Of a DNA stretch of 64,000 nt, positions 24,536 through 36,345 are shown one piece after another. Positions within the stretch are counted from its first letter, which is position 1. Every line of letters starts with the position of its first letter. The stretch spans positions 558,001 to 622,000 of the forward strand of contig JAFREQ010000090.1 of assembly GCA_025331565.1 (NCBI GenBank), given 5' to 3'. The notes under the pieces were generated by a model. It worked only from the letters and a program-made list of their open reading frames with translations, was not told the DNA's origin and searched no databases. This DNA is from Holacanthus passer (Eukaryota > Chordata > Actinopteri > Pomacanthidae). Both the position numbers and the translations under genes were made by a program.

Positions 24536-27500
24536 CAGAGATACAATGGTTGGAGGAGTTGAAAGGTCATATTTATGAAGGCAAACTTGTAAAATGTAAA
24601 ACGAGGTAATTAGCAATAAACCAAATATCGTATTGTGTGTCTTATTTCAAGTGCTGAAAAGAAGCACATTATTGAAGAGGTGGGGGATTCATGAATAAAT
24701 TCAGTAATTGAATGATGAATGTGTTCGCTGGAGGAACAAGAAGGAGCTGCAGAAATCTGATACGAGGGTCCTTGATTTTTTTTTTTCCTTCAGTACACAT
24801 AATCTCATATAAGACCTTAGGAGTAGACTATAAATATGAATTTAGATTTAAAGTGTATTTTTCTATTTCTGACGTTATTTTGTGTGATGCATATTAAGAG
24901 CTTAATAAGCTCAACAATGATTGTGTCTGATCTGCCTCAGGGCATATATGAGCGTGTGTACTGCTTAATCGGATGGAAACATGAATATGTAAATGATCCG
25001 AGGGAGACTTGAGAAACAATGCTGCAAAACAATAAGACGGCGTTTCAGTGGGAAGTGGAAGCTTTGATTGTAAATTCTGCATTTCCCAGAAACCCACATG
25101 CAAACAGTGCATTGCTGCTTGTATGTCTGTTTTTTCTGGTGGTCATTTTCTCTCTTTCTCTACTGAAGTCATGTGTGTTTCATGCCATCAAAAACGATAT
25201 ACCTTTGCACCATAAAACATTTCAACAGATTCCTTCTCTTTATCTAAAATCAATCAATCAATTCAGTCCAGTTAATGTGATAATGATTAATGAATGTTAA
25301 CATACTGGAGGAACAAGTTTGGTTCGTGCCCCAGCTCATCCTTTTACCTCACAACACGTTTCAATAGCACCATCTCTGATTCGCCCTCTCAGTTTAAAGT
25401 GGCTTCAGTCTCCCTGTGCGTGTGGATGTAGATTCTTGGTCTGGAGTCTGAGCGGTATCTTCTCCTTCAGCCCCGCTGTCGGCCCGCTGGAAGCTTTCTG
25501 TCAGCTCAAATTGGCTGCTGAGAAGAGTTGACGGCTAAAATAGACACACAGGTTGTTCCTCTTCCCTCCTTAGCCAGTTTATTAGTCCTCAGCGCCCCCT
25601 TTTGTCTCTCTATCTCTCTCTGTCTCCATCTCTCCATTTCTCACTTTTCATCTCTTCATCTTCCCTTCAGATAACTCTATCAGTAATAGGTTCCAGTGGA
25701 GGTAACCCTCCCGCTGAGTAACTGATTTACTACACAACCCGAGAGGAGGGAACGGAGACGAACACTTCCCTCCATACCTCTGTTCTGCCTTGTGCTTGCT
25801 TTCAGGCTTCTCTGATTTCTTCATTGTGTTTCTTTCTCCTCTCTTGCTTTTTGAGCGCATGCATGCTGATTCCTCGCTTCCTGTTTTGTCTCTTATCTTT
25901 ATTCCTCCCTCTCTCTCTCTGCCATCGCGTTACAGTGTGTAATGCTATACTTGCACTTCCTTCAGTCATCGGCACCGCTCACTTACTTACTGTATATCAG
26001 ACGTTAACGTGCAAGAAAGGGAGAGAGAGCACAGCCGAGGGAGGAGGAGAAAATGAGAGAAAAGAGAGACAGAACAAGGAAGATACCCAAGATGCACAAT
26101 TTAAGATTTATAGTACAGTGAAAAGCTGCACAGGAAGTAAAGTCAATAAACAAACACAAGTGTAGAAATGATCTGGACAGTGTTTAGATTTCCAATTCTG
26201 CTCATCGATTGCATTTCTTATTGATTTCTTCTTTCTGATTCTAGCATGTTACGAGCAAGAAAGAAACCAAAATGTGTTGAAAGCACAAACAACCCTCATA
26301 TTTATCTAATTTTGAGTCACCATTAACAATCATAAATCACAATATCCTCTTTCATTCTTCACCTTTCATCTCTCTCAACCATCCCCACTGATCTCAGGCA
26401 GCACTGCAGCTGCTGCCTGTTCTTTCCTCTGCAGTGAGACTTTTATTAAAGTGGCTATAATGGATATTTTTATAATAACAATGCATCAAACGACAATGTG
26501 AAAACAGCGTGACAATGTGAAAGGTACCTACAGAGAATTATCACCTGAATCTGCAGCTCCCCTCGACTTTACTGGGCTTTATAGCGAGTGTCGGCTCATT
26601 GTTTAGCTGCCGCAGCTTTACTGTTATGGTTCAATCTCGCCGCTCTCATAGTGTCATTTTCAGCCTCAGCGGGAGGTGAGAGAAAGCTCTGAATCCACTG
26701 TCCACTACCTGCTCACCATCAAACAGCAGTTAGAGACTAGCAGGTGAACATAGTGGAGCATTTAGTAGCTGAAGAGCCACACAGTGCAGGTTTAAAGACA
26801 ACACAAACATAATACACATCCTCTGTTGCTGCTTCATTATTTAAACTTTCCATTTATTGTGAAGCAGCTTCAGCTTCAGCTTCACTCACTCACATCAAGG
26901 ACCGCAAACTCAAAACTAGTTTTGATCCAGAACCTGGACTCAATACCAAAGTCTAATTGTGGACGTGTACAATTAGTACAGTGTCACATATAAAGTATGT
27001 GGTTGCATTTGCATGTGTGTATAAATCGATGTGTGTGTGCAAGCTGACATGTTTGCCCGTGTGTTGTTCCAACAGCAGCAGCCGATATCAAACATACAAA
27101 CTGAGACGGTATGAGACACACGCACATACACACAGTCATTGCTTAACAAGGAGAGTCTGCCCAGTGATTAATATCTCGTCTTTCTGCAATTTACATAACA
27201 TCTATTACATTAATTTGCTTATCATGCAAATCATGCAAAGCTGCGTTTCTCTGCGAGCGCTCAGCAGTATCGTTTCCTCTTCCACTGGATGAAACTGGGA
27301 TCACATTTATTAGATTAGCTTTCATTATTAAATTTTATGATTGTGATCATCATCTATGCAATTTTACAATCAGATAATCCATTTTCTAAACACTGAACAG
27401 GTTATTATTGGACACTGTGATTGTTGCAGAAATATCATCCATTTGTCCACTATCTTATCTTGTAGCATTGTCTGAAGACTGTTGGGCTAAATTTAACTTA

Positions 27501-29103
27501 TTTATTTAGGTTTTTGTGAGGTAGCTGCTGTTGGATGGTTTTGGGACTGAGTTTTGGATCTTGATCTTCTGTATCTGAAAACATTCTTATGAGTTGTTGT
27601 TTTTTTAACAGTCAAATGGCTGATTGAAAGAGACTCAAACGGTCTGACCTACTTTGTCGTTTATGTGTGAGGACTTCTTGGCATCTATTACTGTTATTTA
27701 TGCTTGAGCTTTTTCACATTTCCACAAGTCAAGAGGTTTGTGGATGCAAAAAACATGGTTATTGTGTTATTTCACAATGAACAAGACTCTTCACATGTAT
27801 TCAAGTGAAAAAATAATCCTTGCAATAGAGTGTGTTCAGTTTCAGGCCAACGAGTGTGTGTTGCATCTTGAATAGTGTCTTTTGCTGCTAATATTTCCGC
27901 CTACACACTGAAAATATTTCAAGACCCTGGGACTGAAACACCCATCAATAATGCACTGTGAATAACACAAATGGATGCCAGTATGAATATCAACCAGTTA
28001 TTTTCTCAGTGTCTGAGATGTTTACTCTCAGAAAATGAAAGGTTGCCGTCGGATTCTTATGTTCTTTGAGTCTCATTTGCGAGAGCGTTTCAAAGTATAT
28101 GGCACAGAAAATAGCTGGCTTAATGACTAGTAATACACAGTGGGCATGCTGAGAGCTGAGAAGAGGACTGGGAAGCCAAGGATACACTGAGCAGCAGACA
28201 GAAATGAGGTGACACAACAAGTGTTAAAAAAAAAGGGATATTTGAAAATTGAAGACAAGAAGTGTGCAATGAGTCTCTGCACATGATCAGTGACACAATC
28301 TCTTGCTCCAGTGTTTTCCTGAAGAGAGAGACAGCGAACCTCACAGCAGCTTGGGCTTTGAGCACCACTTGGTTTTAACCCATCAGTCCTGCACTCAAAG
28401 TTAAATCAGTTTCAACTTTTGCATTGTTTGTCTAAAACCTTTCAATGGGCAAGAACGAGATGTGTAGCCTGAAAATGACCCACAATGGCGCCAAAAAAGC
28501 TTGGTTTAAGAAAAGATGATGGTTTAGTTTTAGATAACTAATATTGGGTTGGTTCCGAGATGGTGCCCCATTCATTCCACTGGAAGCTGCTCACTGGGTG
28601 CACAGGCCTTCAGGCTTGCTCACTGTATCGTCCATAGATATATTAGCAGATACAGATACTGCTGATCGAATGCAGAGAGCCCGAGAAGGAGAGAGCAAAG
28701 AGAGGAAGACAAAGAGGGCAGATGCAGGTCAGTGTTGCATCTCGGGAGCTCATTCATCAGCCGGCACAAAGGGAATAACTAAATGGAGGGAGCGGAGAAA
28801 ATGAGGCCGTGCATACAAGTGTGAGAGTGCATCAGAGATAAAGCCCTGCGACTGAGCGAGTCTATATGGGCGCTTAGAAAGAGAGAGCGAGACTATGACA
28901 GAGCGAATTAGAGAGCAATCGGATGCTGGTTTGACATTAACCGAATCCCTAATGAAGGTGAGAGGAGATGATTGGCTGGGCGCGTATCCCGATGAGGTCT
29001 GCCACGGCAATAGTTGACGGGGTGACCTCGGTCTCCAAAGGACAGACTCCTACTCATCTGGCATTTCTAATTGGCTACATGGACGACAGCCAGATAGTGT
29101 TGC

Positions 29104-29113
29104 CCATATTTGG
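29104..29113. promoter_or_regulatory. CArG-box-like site
   Basis: CCATATTTGG fits CC(A/T)6GG, the SRF-binding consensus. It lies in a non-repetitive block that also has two ATTGG motifs. A 10-bp match arises often by chance, so function is unproven. Confidence 0.25.
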
Positions 29114-32100
29114 ATGTGACGGCATACGGTGTTCATCAGGGTTAAAAGGACAAGAAATGAGAGGCGGGTGAGATGAGTGAGGGAGAGAAAGGAGAGAGGT
29201 GAGAGGGAGGGATGGCATCTAGGACAGGGAAGGAGGAGAAGTTGAAAGAGATGAAGTCAGGAAGGCTGAGAGAGAGATGGGGAGTTTACTGGAGATATAG
29301 AAAAGAGGCAAAGAGAGGAGAGGAACTTAAAAAATAAACTATACATTTAGATGTATTATCACTGTATTTTGTGTCTTGCCTGCAGGAACAGGAAACTTTT
29401 CTGAACCTCTTTCCAGACCATTGAAAATATAAATAAAGAATGAGGATGTTGTGATCTTTACCTTCACAACTACAATCAAAAACAGCGACGAGCTTGGGTG
29501 AGATTGACGTAACGATATATTATTGAAATGAAAGTGGATCTCTTTATCTCCACCAGAACATGATAAAGCTTATTTCCCAACATGTTAAACTATTACTACG
29601 ACATAGCAGTATGATAGTTGCTGCAGCTTTTGGGGGTCAAATATGTCAGTCACTACCAATTCATTCAGGAAAAAACACAACAAGATGCCAAACAAAGAAT
29701 TACCATGAACATGATGTCAGACCGAATTATGAAGTAAAATCAAATGTCTGATTATTAGATAAAACTTCAACATCGAGTGAAGTAAATTAAATAGCATTAT
29801 ATTAATTTTGGAGTCTGTCACATAGACGTTGTGGCGAGTGTGTTCAGCAACAACACACATCCGCTAAATTTCCCAGATATAAGACGAGTGAATTCATAGT
29901 GTTTTCAGTGTGGGAGCATATAAATGTGGAGACATAGAGAGGAGCTAGTGAGTGAGACAGTTAAGTCCAACGCTGAGTAAGTACAAAGGTCAAAGTGCCG
30001 AGAATGGAACCGTCTAATCACAGATATCGCCCACATCTGAATTAGACTCAGCCAGTGGTTTTGTCTGAAACACAGTGTGGAGCCAATTTTCACTTTCACC
30101 TCCGCTGAGTTCTTGTCTCATGTGGCTTGTTTCTGTCACATAAATAGCAGAGCAGGGGCCTTTTACTGGTCCCTGACCAACTAAAAGAGCAATTTTTTGG
30201 TTTTGTAATCCGCTAACAAGAGCTGGATTGGTCGGTGATGATGATGGAACACCTGGTTCTTTCACAAGTTTTATTCTTAATAGAAAAAGAAGAAAAAAAA
30301 CACAACAATTCTATATCGGATTAAACTGTCAAATCACCAATTGCTAATAATTTCACCACAGAGAAAAGAGCCTGTGTGTTTGCTCGGCTTTATTCTGGGC
30401 TGCAAATGTGCAGAACAATCCAGTGAGAGAATTTGTCTTTGCTGCTGCATTGATGCCTGTGAATTGAAACACTGCCCGCTCGCCATTGACAGGCTTTTAC
30501 TGAACCGCAGTCGTCAGCGAGTCTAAGCTCATTGATTCAGAACAGGGTAGCACAAGTTCATTAACAATGGCCAAGCCCTTTATTTTCCATATGAAGAGTC
30601 AGGCTATTATTAAAGACCTCTTTTTCAAAAGTGGTATTAATGGTTTTATATTTCACTCTCCTGGTTTTCCGATCGGCTCAGAGGTCAGTTTGCTTGTGAT
30701 GGATGTCAAACACTCAAACTTTGTTTTCATCTGTTTCACATTAAAAGCTTCCTCAGTTGTTCTCTCTTTCGATTTTTATCCCAAAATGTTGTGCAAGTGA
30801 TTTCTTACATTCGCAGGTGTTTAATGTGACTGTGAGTGATTAATGTGGAATAATAAATATCATAGGTTATAATGGGTTTATCACAATCACAGCATGTTTG
30901 CGACGAAGCCATGATCCATGATTTCAGTGATGCATTTTATTCAAAACTACAGTCCAGATTGCCGTTGAATTTGGATATTCCTCGTCCCCAGAGGATGGTT
31001 AATAATCTCGATAACCACCTGACCCCTTGACCAACACCTTCTTTTTTCTCTCTCTCTCTTTCTTTTTATGCCTTTCTTTCATTATTTTTTGTTGGCCTTT
31101 CATTTTGTATCTTTTAAAAAAAATAATATATATATAATATGTTGACCACACTCGTCATTCACTTATAAAACCCCTGTGTTTTTAACCCTCAGTGCAACCA
31201 GCATTTTTACAGTCAAGTCTCCAGAGATACTCGTCAGACTTTTATTCCTTTCTTCAGTCAGCGCAGACGGACAGAAGGCCACCGGATAAGTGTGTGAAGT
31301 CAGCGAGTGCTGTGTTCACTCAGTTGACAGAGAAGGTAGGCAGAGATAAAGTGAGGACCTCAGACAAAGAGGCAGAAATGAAGAAAGACAGGAGTGAGTG
31401 TATCTTGTCAGTCAGTCTCACATGTGCTGACCGCAGAGGAAGAGAAGGAGCGAACGGCAGAAAGACAGAGAGAAAGTGTTTCCATGTGTTGGCCAGTTCA
31501 CCCCAAATGTTCCCCCAGGGAGTCTGCAGAGAAGACAGCTCCTGACCGACTGACCGCCGTCTCACTCCTGCTTTTTGTGATTCCTTTACTTTCCTTTTTT
31601 CTGCCTTTCTTTCTCTTTCTCTTCTACATTTCTTTCATTTTCCCTTTGTATTTCTGCCTTTCATTCTTTATTCCCTTTTCGAACTCTTTCTTTCCTTCCT
31701 TTACATTGGTAATTGTCCAGCCAGGAAATGAATGGATGATAAACTGGATGGAAATCCTGAACTGTTTCATGGTCGTACATTTATGGCAACCCACTCATGC
31801 AGATAGAAAGAGAAAGAAAACAGTCATTTAACCTGAAGCAGATGTACAGGGTTTCTTTTAGTTGTGGTCACTTGTAGATTTAAAGGTCTTGGGAGCTGAA
31901 ACAGTCAGACACATTTAATATTGCTGGATTATCTTTGGACTCACTGGGTTGGATCTAAAATCTTGCTCATGTGTGTCTGTTTGCATACGTGTCACGACGC
32001 ACATGGACTCAAAAACAATTGAAACCCCTGACCTTTATTTTTGCTCGTAATAACAGGACATGCTCTTTTGACTCATGAATACTAAACACTGCTTTGTGAC

Positions 32101-32426
32101 CCCTTTGAATGAAAGTTGCTCGCTGACCACACACAGGCCTGTTGGCATGTGATTTGTAAAATTTGTGATCAGATGGACCAACTGAAGTGTCCCTCAGCAA
32201 ACTTGGATTTGCACAAATTCAAATTTGATGGATGAATCTGTGGATGAAAGCCACATTGCTTTTGAGAGTTGTTGTTATTTTTTAAATATTGAGCTCCACA
32301 AACTAATTTCCATTCGCCTCCACAGTTTAAAAGTTTAAGCAGATATCTTAAAACCTGATGTACTAAAACCCACAAGTTTTGCATTTTTCTCTGCACCACC
32401 TTTTTTAGTGGTTTAATAATATTTGT

Positions 32427-32454
32427 TGTGTGTGTGTGTGTGTGTGTGTGTGTG
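32427..32454. repeat. (TG)n microsatellite
   Basis: About 14 TG units. Confidence 0.95.
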
Positions 32455-32727
32455 CCTGTGTGACTTGGGCGAAGTTAACCTTTAAGCCTTTGTGGAAAAA
32501 TAAAAAAACACAAATGAAGAGGGAAAATATTCATATTTTCCATGTGGAAAAAAAAGCAGGAATATAATATGAAAAAAACAAACGTAAAAAGTGTGTCAAA
32601 GTGTCAAAGTTTTGTACAACATATATCTCACCAATGTAGTATTTTTACTAATATTATTGCTTAAACAGAAATTTAATTTAAAAAGTTCATTACACTCCAG
32701 ACTGATTGTGATCAAGCGGAGGCTCAA

Positions 32728-33636
32728 ATGTTGACATGTTGGTGGACACGTTTCATCAAACAGGCTTCATTCAGCGCCACCATCGCTCTTCAGAAATCTA
32801 CGCGTGACGTCAGATGGTCAGCCATCTTAGGTGGTGCCCGTGCTTCAGGTGTGTTCACCTCCTCTGCTGTGTCTGTGTTAGGTCTCAAAGATAAACTCTA
32901 CGCTGTTGTTCTGACTGAGGATACAGATATTGGAGCTGTTCAGTGGTGAGTAACGTTGATATGAAAATATGAAAATGTAGAAATTTAAGAGTAGAAAGTC
33001 CGCTAGCGGTAGCCGCGATGCTAACGAACACAATGTGAAACGCCATACGCGTACGCTAATGGCATTAGCATTCAGAGCGCACATTTATCAACGCACAAAT
33101 GATCATGTATGTATAATATACTGTACTGATTCTACTGTGAAGGATTAAATATGGCTCTGTTGAGTTCATAGTGTGTATTTAAGTGACTGAGAATGTGTTT
33201 AATTTAAGTTTTGATGAATGTTATTTCTGCTTACAGTGTAGTCATTGTAGTAAAATGTCATATTGTGCCTTAAAGAAGAAAATGGTTCACAGTGATTTGA
33301 TGAGGATTATATCTAACCTTAAAACAAGCAAATATGTGTTGTGAATACTGTTGTATGTATGTATGCATAGTATGAGATATCATAATTACAACAGAGCCAG
33401 CTGGAAATTGAAATCGATGTTATACTGCTATTGGTGATGATTCATGCTAAGTCCTAGGAGTGAGGTATGTCCTAAATTGATATTGATTTGCAGATGTAAT
33501 TATATGTGGATATTCAACGTGTCTGTCGCTCAGGTTTTTGGTAAAGGCAAATTCCTGGACCCATCCAGCATCCAGAAGGACGTCCACTCAGAGAGGATCC
33601 ATTGAAGAACTGAGACTCCAGTTAACTGGATGGTGA
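32728..33636 (+). CDS. Candidate two-exon gene, unrecognised (weak)
   Basis: Exon 1 would be 32728-32945 and exon 2 33534-33636. The donor GTGAGT at 32946 and the acceptor GTCTGTCGCTCAG ending at 33533 are good matches. Joining them keeps the frame open through the junction Trp codon for 106 codons, ending at the TGA at 33634-33636. Without splicing the frame stops three codons earlier than the intron would allow, at 32947. I do not recognise the protein; its visible features are a Gly/Ala/Ser/Val-rich middle and a C-terminus of SIEELRLQLTGW. A GATG|GTGAGG at 33629-33638 is a second possible donor, so exon 2 may continue to a further exon. The CRE and YY1 sites lie downstream of the ATG, which argues against that start. 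It could be a non-coding first exon, a fossil gene or chance. Confidence 0.25.
32805..32830. promoter_or_regulatory. CRE palindrome plus YY1-like site
   Basis: TGACGTCA at 32805-32812 is a full CREB/ATF site. GCCATCTTAG at 32821-32830 contains the YY1 core (CCAT / ATGG). The pair is typical of TATA-less promoters. Local CpG content is higher than in the neighbouring DNA, continuing in a GCTAGCGG/CGCGTACGC-containing stretch near 33001-33060. Confidence 0.4.
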
Positions 33637-34539
33637 GGCAACCTACGAGATCTTCGGAAAGATTGAAAAGACTGCCTTATTTAAGGATTTACTTCCTTCC
33701 CCACTTCACGATGCAGTAGGACAGATAAAGACACACCTTCATTGGGCCCCAACGATCGAACGACTTGACACAAAAGGAAGACTGGACTGTCAACCTTGTA
33801 ATTTACGTCACGTGAGCACTTTATTATTTTGTTGTCATTTCTGTTGGTGAATTGTGGACTGTACCTTTAACCTGCATTAGTTGTGTTCATTACATGAGTA
33901 TTTTTTGCCAGTTTATCCCTGTGTTGTGCCTCTTTGCTGGCCTATTCTTCTGATCCTGGTCCACCTTTAACACATGTTATGTACAGTTTTCTAATGTAAC
34001 AGAGGTCACAATGACCCTAAAAAATATGTATTCAAAAGGTACACAAATAATAAGATAATAGGTGGACACACAGATAAATCAATTTTCAGGTTTTTATGGT
34101 GGTCCTGAAAATCCCCCCCCAAAAAAATTTCCATCTGTCGAAACTTACCGGAGGAAAATGTGAATACATAAAACCTTTTTGGCTTAAACATGAATTTCAA
34201 AGTGTATTTTGTTATCTGAAAATAGACTGAAGGAAGCTAAAGGAACTATTTCCAAAACTGAAAATAATTTAAATATAAAATGTGTTGTGCTGTTCATTCT
34301 TGGATTTCTAACGTTGCAGAGATACTCCAGTTAAAGTAAAGCATCTTCTGACATTTTCATTTTCTTTCACTGATAATATAAAGTTTTAAATGTTAGTCTG
34401 CCCTCTATCTGACCTTTTCCTAGAATGGCACTAAAGATTCTTTTTTTATTATTCTTTCTTTCCAGAGAATTGGAAATATTCAGTGATGTCACTAATATTT
34501 TAATTTCATGGTCCAAGTCACTCCAATATGTTTCTAATG

Positions 34540-34767
34540 GGAGAGAAAGAAGGAAAGAGGGCAGACGAGAGAGAGAGAGAGAAAGGGAGGCCAAAGAGGG
34601 AGAGAGGTTGAGAGGAAACGGGTGGGGAGAGATGGTGTAAGTATGAAAAGGAATGAGTGAAGAAAAGAGGATGAGGGGGGGAGAAAGGAGGGAGGAAGGT
34701 GGAGAGAGGAGGGAGGCAAGAGAGCTGGAGAGAAGGAATAAAGTGGGAGAGCAAGAGAGAGTGAATA
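34540..34767 (+). repeat. Polypurine (GA-rich) block
   Basis: About 230 bp on the plus strand are overwhelmingly A and G, built from GAGA, GGAGG and GGAAGG. The minus-strand open frames across it are composition artefacts. Confidence 0.8.
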
Positions 34768-35478
34768 GTTTCCATTAGCCCTGCTTAGTTGAGCCCAAAA
34801 CAGTGTTAATTAATCTGGAACTTTCTTTACAAAGTTTTTTTATTATTACTTCATCACCTTGTCTCTTGACATTGACTGTGGGCTTTATCCTTGACTCACC
34901 TCCGCAGTCCCCTTTAAAACAGGACTTTAGTCATTAATAATCCAGGCATGTGATATATTCATGTTCTTATACTGCATGTACTACATATGCAGCCTATGTG
35001 CTGTGTTTATTTGGAACATCTGAAAGCTCTGTATATAATATATACTGGTGTTTTATATGCAGTCAGTTCAGGTTTGAGTAAAATAAGAGTGTTTATTATG
35101 GACTAATACAACACACTGGTGTAACCATCCGACAGCATGTGTTTCTGCCATCGTTGGCATCATCTGGCATCTCCACAGGAACACCTGCAAGACATGGTTC
35201 AAAGTACTGACTTCGTGTTATTGCACCGTAAGGCAGTCGTTAATGACAATTTCCAAATTGTAACCCCCATATGGCTCTGCATCCTCATTTTTATATGATT
35301 TTGTCCCAAAGGTCCCAACTGAGAAGATTTATGATTCCGTCCTGAATTCCATAATGAATAGTTATGTGTAGTGAATGACTACGTTACACTGATGGAGAGA
35401 GCGAAATCTATGACCTAAATAGTCACTATAATGTTTGATTGACAGCTGCCGTGAGAGGTTGTTTGACGTCTGCGGAGT

Positions 35479-35520
35479 CGGGGAGACGTCAATCAAAACA
35501 CGGGAGATGTCAATCAAACA
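35479..35520 (+). repeat. Tandem duplication of about 21 bp
   Basis: Two adjacent units, each containing CGGGAGAYGTCAATCAAA with minor differences. Confidence 0.75.
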
Positions 35521-35970
35521 TGAGGAATGAACTAAACAGTAAAATGAGCTGTGAGAACGAGCTTTTTGAACGAGGTTTTCTAATAGTTGTGGATGTTCAT
35601 GTTCGCACAGATTTTTATGGATGCTTCATGACTTTGATAGCACATGTGCATTTTTACCATCACAGGCCTCACTTCCAGAGGCTTTCAGTGTCTTGTAACT
35701 TACCTTTAGTTGGTCTTCTCTAAGTTGGCTTCTTGAGACATTCACAATCTCGACCTAAAGTAGTATTGATATATGATATATATGTAAATGTATTGTATAT
35801 TATGGCATTTTTTTAATTGTATGAGTGCAAAAGGATCCCAACATAGCTCAGGGTGTGGTCTTCCTCTCTTCTATCAAAATGCAGTGATGGCAAACAACGG
35901 ACCACAAACACTGCTACACAGTCGTGTCATATTAGATTAAATGACAGCTGGCAGCTTTTGATAGTTAGGC

Positions 35971-36345
35971 CTTTTTCACAGTGGACATTTTGGCTTGTCA
36001 GAGCAGAAACAGCACAGAAACTGATAAAATGAATGATGACTCCATCCCATCACTGTCCCTGTAGACCATGCCAGTAAGCAGTTCCTGGCCTTTTTCACAG
36101 AAAACATTTTGACCTGTCACAGTAAGAAACAGGCATAAAAACTAAAATGAAATAAATCCACTTTAGCTGCTTCAGTTTCAGGCCCCTGGTCACTTGAATG
36201 AGACGTGTCCATCCTTAATGTTGTTAGTAACACTTGTGTTTTTCCTGCTATGACATGTCAAAATGTCTCCTGTGTAAAAGAATACAGTCATTATTAATGT
36301 AATTAATTACACCTGTGCTTTTCTTTCTATGATAGCAATCAGCAC
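35971..36345. mobile_element. Outer MITE copy B with a nested copy
   Basis: The left end at 35971-36009 (CTTTTTCACAGTGGACATTT and then GGCTTGTCAGAGCAGAAA) matches the left terminus of the nested copy. A decayed right end (CTTTTCTTTCTATGATAG) lies at about 36318-36335. A better-preserved copy sits inside at 36090-36280. Confidence 0.45.
36090..36280. mobile_element. MITE copy C, about 40-bp terminal inverted repeats
   Basis: The left terminus at 36090-36129 begins CTTTTTCACAGAAAACATTT. The right terminus at 36241-36280, read inverted, begins CTTTTACACAGGAGACATTT. The two align over about 40 bp with about seven mismatches. The interior of about 110 bp is non-coding. Termini match copy A at 16.3 kb. 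It is a non-autonomous DNA element of unassigned superfamily. Confidence 0.75.

Larger units (their letters stand above)
24540..32700. other. Gene-free stretch
   Basis: Mostly unique AT-rich DNA with few microsatellites. It has polypurine blocks at 28.7-28.8 and 29.16-29.33 kb and a T-rich block at 31.57-31.71 kb. A more complex, CpG-containing block at 28.96-29.14 kb is discussed as a possible regulatory element. No gene is supported. Confidence 0.55.
33640..35960. other. Stretch without a supported gene
   Basis: 33.64-33.85 kb is more balanced in composition and looks transcript-like, but has no long frame. A polypurine block occupies 34.54-34.77 kb. A short direct repeat lies at 35479-35520. 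The rest is AT-rich unique DNA. Confidence 0.5.

Noticed and set aside
31394..31831. 145-codon frame with a hydrophobic stretch
   Set aside because: The hydrophobic segment is just a T-rich tract (Phe/Leu/Ser codons) and there is no supporting context.
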